The translations under genes were made by a program, and so were the position numbers. From Verrucomicrobiota bacterium (GTDB taxonomy: Bacteria; Verrucomicrobiota; Verrucomicrobiia; Limisphaerales; J093): 38,389 nt of DNA. The DNA lies in NCBI GenBank assembly GCA_029556615.1, contig JAKQDD010000182.1, positions 1 to 38,389 on the forward strand. The letters are read 5' to 3'. Below the pieces are notes generated by a model, which saw nothing but the letters and a program-made list of their open reading frames with translations, was not told the origin of the DNA and made no database searches. Positions 1 through 7,260 of this stretch are shown here, piece by piece. Every line of letters starts with the position of its first letter. Within the stretch, counting starts at the first letter, position 1.

Positions 1-10
1 GGGCGCTATA

Positions 11-142
11 GGGTTTGGAGGGAATGGGCCCGCCCCGGGGGCGGGCTTTCAAATCCGCGAAAACCCCGGACTGGGCGGCTCAAGGCGTCTGGTCAAGCCC
101 AGGAAGTTGAGCCGCAAGGGACGCTTACGCGCGGATTTGGGG
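11..142 (+). repeat. Dispersed intergenic repeat, module A
   Basis: This stretch matches the reverse complement of 6353-6500 and partly matches 34265-34336. Shared blocks include GAGCCGCAAGGGACGC, a GC-rich hairpin (cccgccccgggggcggg) and AAAACCCCGGACTGGGCGGC. It lies just upstream of the glycerol-1-phosphate dehydrogenase gene. An open frame runs through it into that gene, but the same peptide pattern recurs at the other copies, so it is repeat-derived and not an N-terminus. Confidence 0.8.
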
Positions 143-169
143 CAGACGGATCGGCCCGGACGCGTCGAG

Positions 170-196
170 CGCGGCGCTCACGGCCGCGGCTACGGG
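170..196 (+). repeat. Short GC-rich repeat, half of a hairpin element
   Basis: The sequence gcggcgctcacggccgcggctacgg closely resembles the right arm of the inverted repeat at 16878-16969 (gcggcgctgacggccgcggctacgg). Only one arm is present here, directly after module A. Confidence 0.55.
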
Positions 197-292
197 GGGG
201 CCAACTCTGAACCTGTCCCCCTATCCTCCGCGCTGGACACCGGGTTGCGCGAGCACCAAGATGGACCGCACGCGGCTTCGGCCGTGTCGTGC

Positions 293-1681
293 ATGATACC
301 AACCCTGGCTTCGAGTCCCCTGGGGGACGCGCTGCGTGCGGCGCGGGAGACCCGGTTCCTCGAGATCGGCGAGGGGTTGCTGACGGAGACACCGGCGATC
401 CTCCGCGACGTGCTGGGGAACCGTGCGGTGGCGCTCGTGGCGGACGAACGGACCTTTGCGGCGGCGGGCCGGGTTGTGCAGGGGGCTTTCCAGGCGGCAG
501 GGAGCAGGGCAGTCGGCCCGTTTCTTTTTCCGGGCAGGAGAGTCGAGGCCGATGCCGAGCGGCTGCTGGACCTCGAGGCCGCCCTTCGGCGGCATGAGGC
601 GATCCCCATGGCGGTTGGCTCGGGAACGATCAACGACCTGACCAAGCTCGCCGCCCATCGCGTCGGCCGGCCTTATGTTTGCGTGGCGACTGCGGCGTCG
701 ATGGACGGCTACGCCGCCTTTGGCGCCTCGATCACGTCCTGCGGATCAAAACAGACATTCCCTTGCCCGGCGCCCCTCGCGATCGTCGCCGATCTCGACG
801 TCATCCGGGCGGCGCCGGCGGCGATGAACGCCTGGGGCTATGCCGATTTGCTGGCGAAGGTCGTTGCCGGCGCCGATTGGATTCTGGCGGACGCGCTGGG
901 TATCGAGCCGGTGGATGCGGGGGCTTGGGCCACGGTGCAGGGGCGGCTGAGGGAGGCGGTGGGGGACCCGGCTGGGGTGCGCGCCGGCCACCCGGAGGCG
1001 ATGGCCCGGCTGGTCGAGGGGCTGATGCTGAGCGGCTTTGCCATGCAGAAGATTCAATCGAGTCGGCCCGCGTCGGGCGCCGAGCACCAGTTCAGCCATC
1101 TTTGGGACATGGAACATCATGTCCACCAGGGCGACGCGCCGGCGCATGGCTTGAAAGTGGGCATCGGCACGCTGGTCTCGACAGCCCTCTACGAGCGCCT
1201 GCTGGCGATGTCGCCCGATACACTCGATATCGACGCCTGCTGCGCGGCGTGGCCGGGAGATGCTGCGTGGCGGGACCGTGCCCGACAGGAGTTTGGCGCG
1301 GGCGATCTCGGCGCCGTGGCGGTCCGCGAGGTTTCTGCCAAGCATATTGCGGCCGAGCCAATGCGCGCGCAGCTGGAGCGACTCCGGGTTATCTGGCCGG
1401 ATCTGGTCCGAAGGCTGCGGGCGCAGCTCTTGTCGTTCCCGATGCTGCGCGATTGGCTCCGCGCCGCAGGAGCCGCGACCGAACCGGAGGAGATCGGCAT
1501 CACGCGGGAACGGCTGCGGGCGAGCTGCTGGCGGGCCTGGTTCATCCGCCGGCGATTCACCGTCCTGGATCTGGCGGTGCGCAGCGGTTGGCTGGACGCC
1601 TGTCTGGACGCTCTTTTTGGGCCGGACGGCCCCTGGCCTGTCTTCTCGCAGGGCCCTGCGCCGAACCCTTCAAGACCCTGA
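293..1681 (+). CDS. egsA: sn-glycerol-1-phosphate dehydrogenase (AraM/EgsA type)
   Basis: Predicted to reduce dihydroxyacetone phosphate to sn-glycerol-1-phosphate with NAD(P)H in the cytoplasm, using a divalent metal. The 462-aa product has the glycine-rich nucleotide-binding motif GSGTINDLTK at residues 109-118. Likely metal ligands of the iron-containing alcohol dehydrogenase/G1PDH fold are Asp184 (in GYADLLAK), His265 (SGAEHQFSH) and His285 (in APAHGLKVG). The frame is open back to 107, but that part is repeat sequence, so ATG 293 was chosen; the protein then begins with a normal EgsA-like segment. The stop at 1679-1681 overlaps the ATG of the transporter by one base, so the two are probably translationally coupled. 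Bacterial members supply G1P for unusual glycerophospholipids, as AraM does in Bacillus; the product's use here is not shown. Glycerol dehydrogenase is a less likely alternative. Confidence 0.85.
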   Translation: MIPTLASSPLGDALRAARETRFLEIGEGLLTETPAILRDVLGNRAVALVADERTFAAAGRVVQGAFQAAGSRAVGPFLFPGRRVEADAERLLDLEAALRRHEAIPMAVGSGTINDLTKLAAHRVGRPYVCVATAASMDGYAAFGASITSCGSKQTFPCPAPLAIVADLDVIRAAPAAMNAWGYADLLAKVVAGADWILADALGIEPVDAGAWATVQGRLREAVGDPAGVRAGHPEAMARLVEGLMLSGFAMQKIQSSRPASGAEHQFSHLWDMEHHVHQGDAPAHGLKVGIGTLVSTALYERLLAMSPDTLDIDACCAAWPGDAAWRDRARQEFGAGDLGAVAVREVSAKHIAAEPMRAQLERLRVIWPDLVRRLRAQLLSFPMLRDWLRAAGAATEPEEIGITRERLRASCWRAWFIRRRFTVLDLAVRSGWLDACLDALFGPDGPWPVFSQGPAPNPSRP

Positions 1682-3069
1682 TGGCCGCTTCTGGACCTCA
1701 CCGCATGATTGACTACTGGCTGACCCGACTTCGATCCCTGTTTGCGCCTGCGCCCGCCCTGCCGGATCGCATCACGGATCCGGCGGCGATCGATGAAGCC
1801 TATCGTCTTTGGCGACGGCGCGTCCTGCTGACGACGATCGTCGGGTACGCGTTGTTTTACTTTGTACGCAAGAACCTCAGCGTGGCCATGCCGGTCATGG
1901 GTCGGGAACTGGGCATTACGAAGGCCGATCTGGGGCTTTTCCTGACGTTGCACGGCCTGGTGTACGGTGTGGCGCGGTTTGCGAACGGTTTCCTGGCGGA
2001 CCGGGCCAACGCGCGGACCTTCATGGCGGTGGGGTTGGCGGCCTCGGCGGTGATGAATATCTGCTTTGGATTGGGCTCGGCGGCGGTGACGATGGGCATC
2101 TTCTGGATGATCAACGGTTGGGTGCAAGGCATGGGGTTCCCGCCGGTCTCGCACTTGATGACCCACTGGTTTCCGCCCAAGGAATTGGCCACGCGACAGT
2201 CCATCTGGAACACGTCCCATTCGATCGGCGCCGGTTTGGTGGTGGTGCTTTGCGGCTACCTGGTGACGATTGACTGGCGGCTCTGCTTCTTTGTTCCCGC
2301 CGCGATCGCGCTCGTGGGCTCGGGTTTTCTGTGGCGGCTTCTCCCGGACACGCCGCCCTCGGTCGGTCTTCCTGAAGTGCCGGGGACGGAGCAGGCGGCG
2401 GATCCGGCGGGCCAGGAGGCCGGATTCAAGGTCTTTCTGGTGAGGATGGTCTTTCGGAACCCGTACATCTGGCTGATGGCGTTCGCCAATTTCTTCGTGT
2501 ACGTGGTCCGGTACGCGGTGTTGGACTGGGGGCCGACGCTATTGACCGAGGCGAAGGGGGTCAGTCTCACGCACGCGAGCTGGATGGTAGCCGCGTTCGA
2601 GATCTCGGGTGTCACGGGGATGCTGTTGGCGGGCTGGGTTACCGACCGCGTCTTTGGGGGCCGGGGCGCCCGCACCTGTCTGGCCTGCATGGCGCTGGCA
2701 GGATTGGCGTTGTTGGTCTTCTGGAAGCTCCCGGAACATTCCCGGGCTCTGTCCACCGTGGTGCTTTGCGCGGCGGGCTTCTTCATCTACGGGCCGCAGG
2801 CGTTGATTGGGATCATCGTTGCCAACCTTGCCACCAAGCGGGCGGCGGCGACCGCGGCCGGGTTCACGGGCATATTCGGCTATGCCAGCACGCTGGTCTC
2901 CGGCTGGGGTCTGGGCTTGCTGGTGCAGCATCACGGATGGGATCTCGGTCTTGCGGTGCTTGTGGGGATGAGCGTGGTCGGCACGTTGATTTTCGCCGCG
3001 GCGTGGGGGGCCCGGGCCCACGGCTATGAGGAGGCCGGGAGGTTGCACGCCGAAGGCCGCTCAGGCTGA
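1681..3069 (+). CDS. MFS organophosphate:phosphate antiporter (GlpT/UhpC-like)
   Basis: A 462-aa inner-membrane protein with about 12 hydrophobic segments, typical of the OPA family of the major facilitator superfamily, which exchanges phosphorylated sugars or glycerol phosphate for phosphate. Visible family features are the first helix followed by FVRKNLSVAMP, the WVQGMGFPPVSHLMTHWF segment and the QSIWNTSHSIGAG helix resembling GlpT and UhpC. ATG 1681 overlaps the dehydrogenase stop (TGATG); ATG 1705 (MIDYWL) is an alternative with a weak upstream GGAC. The gene pair suggests the substrate is glycerol phosphate or a similar triose phosphate, but this is inferred from context and not from specificity residues. 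A UhpC-like sensor role is possible, though no two-component genes are nearby. Confidence 0.82.
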   Translation: MAASGPHRMIDYWLTRLRSLFAPAPALPDRITDPAAIDEAYRLWRRRVLLTTIVGYALFYFVRKNLSVAMPVMGRELGITKADLGLFLTLHGLVYGVARFANGFLADRANARTFMAVGLAASAVMNICFGLGSAAVTMGIFWMINGWVQGMGFPPVSHLMTHWFPPKELATRQSIWNTSHSIGAGLVVVLCGYLVTIDWRLCFFVPAAIALVGSGFLWRLLPDTPPSVGLPEVPGTEQAADPAGQEAGFKVFLVRMVFRNPYIWLMAFANFFVYVVRYAVLDWGPTLLTEAKGVSLTHASWMVAAFEISGVTGMLLAGWVTDRVFGGRGARTCLACMALAGLALLVFWKLPEHSRALSTVVLCAAGFFIYGPQALIGIIVANLATKRAAATAAGFTGIFGYASTLVSGWGLGLLVQHHGWDLGLAVLVGMSVVGTLIFAAAWGARAHGYEEAGRLHAEGRSG

Positions 3070-3090
3070 ATCCGGACTCGAACACTTGCC

Positions 3091-5100
3091 ATGTCCCGCG
3101 ACGAGTTCGACCGGTTGGTGCGCAGGTTGGAGGAGCGCGCGGAAGCGCGCCCGAAGCGTTACGCCATGCGGGTGGCCGCGCTGGCGGCGCTCGGGTACGG
3201 GTACATCGGGCTGGTGCTGGTGTTGTTGTTGACGGTGACTGCGGCGATGGTGGGCATGATCGTCGCGGCGCCGAGTGTGTTGACGATCAAGGCGGGGCTC
3301 GTGTTGGGGGCGATCACCGGTGGTTTATCCTGGGCGATCCTGAAAGGACTGTGGGTGCGGTTGCCGGCCCCGGCGGGGTGCCGCGTGACCCGGGCCGAGG
3401 TGCCGGCGCTGTTCAACCTGATCGACGAGGTGCGCGGTGCCCTGCGAGCGCCACCGGTCCACGGGGTGCTCGTGGACGGACGGTTCAACGCCGGTGTCAC
3501 CCAGGTGCCGCGTTTGGGCGTGTTCGGCTGGCAGAAGAACTACCTGATTCTCGGTCTGCCGCTGCTGTTGGGGCTCACGGCCGAGGAGTTCAAGGCGGTG
3601 CTGGCGCACGAGTTCGGCCATCTCTCGGGCAATCACGCCCGGTTCAGCGGATGGGTCTACCGGCTGCGCCAGACGTGGGAGCGGGTGTTTGCGGAGATTG
3701 CGCGCCAGCGGCAGCGGGGCGCGTTTCTGTTGACGAAGTTTCTGGCTTGGTACTGGCCGCGGTTCAACGCCCACGCCTTCGTGCTGGGCCGCCAGAACGA
3801 GTACGTGGCCGACGCCTGCGCCGCCCAATTGGCGGGACCCGAGAGCGCGGCGCGCGCTCTGGTGCGCACGGTGGTTCTGGACGGGCACCTGGACCACCAG
3901 TTCTGGCCCGAGCTCTACCGGCGGACGGGGGTCGAGACGTCGCCGCCGGCGGATGTCTTCGGCGCTCTGGCGCGCGCCGTGCGGGCTGTCCCCGCCGCTG
4001 GCGACGGCGCGCGATGGCTTCGGGCCGCCTTCAACCTCCGGACAACGACCCAGGACACGCATCCCTGTCTCACCGATCGCCTGCGCGCTTTGGGCCAATG
4101 GCCCGCCGGTTCCGGGCCGGACCCGGTTTTGGAGGCACTTCCGCCGAACGACGGGCCGAGCGCGGCGGACGAGTATCTGGGGTCGGCGCTGCCGGAGCTT
4201 GCCGGGCGGCTGGGGCGGGAGTGGGCGGGAGCGGTGGCGGACCGGTGGCGGCAGCGGCATGCCGAGGTGGAACAACTGCGCCAGGAACTGGCCGCGCTCG
4301 AGGCGTCTGCGGCGGGACCGCTGACGATCGAGCGGCTCTGGCACAAGGCGACGCTGCTCGTGCAACTGGACGGCGATGCCGCGGCGCTGCCGGTCGTCAA
4401 TCAGGTCCTGTCCCAGGATCCCGGGCATGCCGAGGCCAATTTCGTGCGGGGCCGGCATGACCTCGAACAGGACGATCCCGGCGGGGTGGCGTTTGTCGAG
4501 CGGGCCATGACACGGGACGTCGAGTCGATTCCCCATGGGTGCCAACTGCTCTATGGATTCTATGCGCGGACGGGGCGGCGCGAAGCGCTTCGGGACATCG
4601 AGACCCGCATGGACGCTCACGCCGAGCTGATGCAGCAGGCGGCAGCCGAGCGGGCTGATGTCACGGCCAAAGACCTCCTCTGGCCCCACAACCTGACAGC
4701 TGAGGTGCTGCCTGCCCTGCGCGACGTGTTCGCCGCGGAACCGGACATCGACGTCGTGTACGCAGCCCGGAAGGCGGTGCGGCATTTTCCGGATCAACCG
4801 TTCACGGTCTTCGCGCTGGGCCTGCGTGTGCCCTGGTGGAAGCCGCGATCCACAAGCGCCAGCCAGAGACTCGTCGAGCGTGTCCTCGAGAAGATCGAGT
4901 TGCCGGGGCGGATTCTGGTTTTCGTGACGGAAGGAAACCTGAAGCGCCTCGGTCGGCGGGTTGCCGGAATGCCGGGCGCGCGGGTCTACGGACGCAGCGC
5001 GGCTTGGCCGCAACCCAAACCCAGCGGGTCCGCGTTGGCGCCCGGCTCCGACGATCCCGCGGGTCGCCGCGCTGCGAAGGCGCTGTCGCGCACGACGTGA
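3091..5100 (+). CDS. Membrane-bound M48 family zinc metallopeptidase with C-terminal TPR-like region
   Basis: A 669-aa predicted membrane protease. Two hydrophobic segments near residues 34-58 and 64-88 precede the catalytic domain. The zinc-binding motif HEFGH lies at 173-177 in LAHEFGHLSGNH, and the third ligand is probably Glu237 in NEYVADACAAQ, as in HtpX/Ste24-like M48 enzymes. The C-terminal half is helical and charged, with TPR-like spacing around residues 410-480, suggesting a protein-interaction module. It starts 21 bp after the transporter gene and could share its transcript, although a functional link is not evident. M48 members usually act in membrane protein quality control; the substrate here is unknown. 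Confidence 0.83.
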   Translation: MSRDEFDRLVRRLEERAEARPKRYAMRVAALAALGYGYIGLVLVLLLTVTAAMVGMIVAAPSVLTIKAGLVLGAITGGLSWAILKGLWVRLPAPAGCRVTRAEVPALFNLIDEVRGALRAPPVHGVLVDGRFNAGVTQVPRLGVFGWQKNYLILGLPLLLGLTAEEFKAVLAHEFGHLSGNHARFSGWVYRLRQTWERVFAEIARQRQRGAFLLTKFLAWYWPRFNAHAFVLGRQNEYVADACAAQLAGPESAARALVRTVVLDGHLDHQFWPELYRRTGVETSPPADVFGALARAVRAVPAAGDGARWLRAAFNLRTTTQDTHPCLTDRLRALGQWPAGSGPDPVLEALPPNDGPSAADEYLGSALPELAGRLGREWAGAVADRWRQRHAEVEQLRQELAALEASAAGPLTIERLWHKATLLVQLDGDAAALPVVNQVLSQDPGHAEANFVRGRHDLEQDDPGGVAFVERAMTRDVESIPHGCQLLYGFYARTGRREALRDIETRMDAHAELMQQAAAERADVTAKDLLWPHNLTAEVLPALRDVFAAEPDIDVVYAARKAVRHFPDQPFTVFALGLRVPWWKPRSTSASQRLVERVLEKIELPGRILVFVTEGNLKRLGRRVAGMPGARVYGRSAAWPQPKPSGSALAPGSDDPAGRRAAKALSRTT

Positions 5101-5313
5101 GGACACCCGAAGAGCGCCCGCCCCTGGATTCCTTGGTCTTCCCTTCCCTTGTCCTGCCGCCGTCCCATCGGCGCTTCGTGCTGAATCGGTGCCGCACTCC
5201 TCGACTCCGTTGTCTGCGGATCGTGCCAGGAATGCACGATTCTCACCGATGGCACTGCAGAGCGAGGTGAGGGCGCGGATGCCGGGGTGCGCCGGCGGCA
5301 CGTTGGCGGCCGG
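5101..5313. other. Intergenic stretch without a recognised gene
   Basis: Between the M48 peptidase stop and the beta-solenoid remnant. I see no convincing reading frame, terminator or RNA gene here. Open frames overlapping it in both directions are shadows of the peptidase gene. Confidence 0.5.
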
Positions 5314-6075
5314 TCAGTCCTGCACGCGGACGCGGAAGACGCGCTGGGGACCGGATGTTGTCGGAAAGCTGCGGGACACGACCGATCCGTTACCTGTCAC
5401 CGTCTCGAGCGTCAGCCAATCTCCAGCCCGGCGGGGAGGTTCGCTGGGGCGAACGTGCCCGTGCGGCTGCTGCAGGCGACAATCTGGAAGTGATCGCCTT
5501 TCACAGGCAAGAAGGGCGCTCGGATGGTCACCGCCAGCGTGCCGTCGAGCGTCGCGTGTCCGCTGATTCGAAGTTGGCGGATTTGGTCCGGGTTGCGGCC
5601 TGTCAGTTCGATGTTGAGCGTCCCGGCCGCCGTCTGTCGATAGTCTCCATTGATCTCGCCTCAACTTCTTAAGCCGCACCGGCCTGGTTGTTGAAGAAGC
5701 AGGTCCAAGCCCATGGGTTCAACCACAAGGCGCCCACGCCCGCCTGGCGGACGACGCCTTCGTTTTCCAGGACGCCGCCGAACTTCTACCTGGAACACGC
5801 CATTACTGCTGCGTCCTCCTCCGGCAAAGACCAGGGTCCCGGCGAGGACTTCCACGCGCCCACCGAGGTTCTCGAAGTAACTGGACTCCAGCGTGCCGCC
5901 CCTGCCGGTCAGTTGGACCGGCCCTCCTTCCTCCCCGCAAATGCCTCCGTGGATGACGAGAGTGTGACCGGAGAGGACGCCGATGTGGTTGTTGAAATGG
6001 AGCGTTCCGCAGGCATGGTCTGCTTCGACGAGGATGATGTGGTTGGCGAAGACCTCATCCCCCGGACCCGGCACG
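5314..6075 (-). pseudogene. Decayed autotransporter-type beta-solenoid protein, C-terminal remnant
   Basis: Read on the minus strand, three frames together give a recognisable protein. One frame (about 6074 to 5800) reads LVEADHACGTLHFNNHIGVL, then a Gly/Val-rich repeat. A second (about 5795-5670) reads GGVLENEGVVRQAGVGALWL and then hits TAA. A third (about 5660-5420) reads GDYRQTAAGTLNIELTGRNP, later LRISGHATLDGTLAV, and hits TGA. A final frame ends in FRVRVQD at 5314. These phrases are typical of the autotransporter-associated strand repeats and C-terminal modules of large secreted Verrucomicrobia and Planctomycetes proteins. At least three frame disruptions show that the gene is dead. The upstream part is missing and no start is visible. 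Confidence 0.7.
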
Positions 6076-6352
6076 CCGGCGTCGGTCGCTCATGGCGGCG
6101 GGACAGACTCGACGGGGAGACCGCGAGGAATGGCCCGAATGCGTTGTCATAACAGGGAATGGAATCATGAGATTCGGAGGAAGACAGCTGTCAGAAGCGC
6201 CTCGGGTTGACCATCCCGGGGTCCTGCCTAAGAGATGGCACTGTGTCAGACTCATCTCCGCCAAGCCATGACATGGACCTTGGTTGAAGCCGGAATGCTG
6301 CTGGTAGCAATCACCATGCACGGTTTCTCCGCTCCGTCAATACCCGAGTTGG

Positions 6353-6624
6353 GCCCCAAACCCGCGCATCCGCGCTCCGCGCGTAAGCGTCCCTTGCGGC
6401 TCATCCTGCTGGACTGGACCAAGCACCTTGCGCCGCCCAGTCCGGGGTTTTCGCGGATTTGGAAGCCCGCCTCCAGGGCGGGCGCATTCCCTCCAAACCC
6501 TGTCGAGCCCGCCCGCCAGCGGGCGGGCCACCCCGGAGCCGACACCCCACGCACCTACAAGGCGAAAACCCACCACGGGCCGATGGCGAACGTTCGCGCC
6601 GCAGGCGTTAGGCGAGGATCCGGG
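6353..6624 (-). repeat. Composite dispersed repeat, modules A plus B
   Basis: The largest copy of the composite. Positions 6353-6500 are the reverse complement of module A at 11-142. Positions 6505-6624 are module B, which recurs at 14216-14334 and, reverse-complemented, at 34210-34250. Module B contains a cccgcccgccagcgggcggg hairpin, CCCCGGAGCCGACACCCC, AAGGCGAAAACCCACC and GATGGCGAACGTTC. The block is non-coding. Confidence 0.85.
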
Positions 6625-6648
6625 TGGGCCCCAGCCTCGCCTAACGCC
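6604..6648. repeat. Perfect 14-bp inverted repeat at the end of module B
   Basis: GGCGTTAGGCGAGG at 6604-6617 pairs perfectly with CCTCGCCTAACGCC at 6635-6648 across a 17-nt loop. Only the left arm is present in the other two module B copies, so this copy appears to carry an extra inverted end. Confidence 0.8.
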
Positions 6649-6738
6649 AGCGGCTGGACCTCCTGGGTAAGCCAGGCGCCGCCAGGGTGGTGCCCGCGTG
6701 AGTCAGGGCAGGTTGGTTTTCGCCCCGCGGCAGCAGGG

Positions 6739-7095
6739 CTACGGTTCGCCTGGTGTCGACCAGGGAAGAGGTAACTGCGCGAACACGATGAGCTCATAGG
6801 GGGATGTGGCCCCGGCCTCGTACAAGACGCCGACGGTGTCATGGGACAGAGCGGCCAGGCAGGAGCAGGCGCTGGGGCGGGGATCGATCGACCGTGCAAC
6901 GGGCCAGGTCCGGCCCTCGTCGAAGCTGGCGCGCAGGGTGAGGTTGTCGCGCCGCTGACTCGAGGGGTTGGTGAAGAGCAGCACGCTCCGCCGGTTGTCT
7001 CCGGCCCACGAGAGGCGACGGAGGCTCCCCTGGCAGATCGGGTCCACGAGCTCGGCCCACCCGTAGGATATCCGCGGTGGGTGGTGCATGATCGT
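6739..7095 (-). pseudogene. C-terminal fragment of a sialidase/BNR-type glycosidase
   Basis: An open minus-strand frame of about 116 residues reads like the last blade of a sialidase propeller. It has [19 protein letters not shown], an Asp-box-like SFDEGRTW, then [16 protein letters not shown] and [13 protein letters not shown]. In the BNR/sialidase family these segments are C-terminal and would need about 250-300 preceding residues. Upstream (7100 onward) the frame runs into repeat sequence, so the N-terminal part has been lost. It is probably a non-functional remnant; the alternative of a short expressed peptide seems unlikely. Confidence 0.65.
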
Positions 7096-7109
7096 CGGCG
7101 TCCGGCTCT

Positions 7110-7190
7110 GACGATGGCGCGCCCCTCTCCCTTGATCCCTCTCCCCGCTCCTTCGTCGCGGGGCGAGGGAAAGCTCGGGGCGTCGACGGT
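7110..7190. repeat. Partial copy of the hairpin-bearing intergenic repeat (module D)
   Basis: The string cctctcccttgatccctc plus ccccgctccttcgtcgcgggg matches, reverse-complemented, the distal half of the repeat at 26396-26540. It includes a small GC hairpin (ccccgc/gcgggg). Confidence 0.6.
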
Positions 7191-7226
7191 CCTGGTGACT
7201 CGGCCCCTCCCGCTACCCTTTCCTTG

Positions 7227-7260
7227 GTCCTCGATACCTTTTCACAAGTCGAGGACTCTA
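7227..7260 (-). repeat. Truncated MITE-like element at the CotH gene stop
   Basis: Positions 7240-7260 are the exact reverse complement of the first 21 bp of the element at 14028-14116. The terminal TAG (minus strand, 7260-7258) is in frame as the stop codon of the CotH gene. An 8-bp inverted repeat, gtcctcga near 7227 and tcgaggac near 7249, gives a hairpin just downstream of the gene that could help terminate transcription. Confidence 0.7.

Noticed and set aside
107..292. N-terminal extension of the G1P dehydrogenase.
   Set aside because: The DNA is module A of a dispersed repeat, so the open frame is accidental; ATG 293 fits the family start.
3325..5301. A 658-residue minus-strand frame opposite the M48 peptidase.
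   Set aside because: Antisense shadow; Arg/Pro/Gln-rich, no motif, whereas the plus frame has HEFGH.
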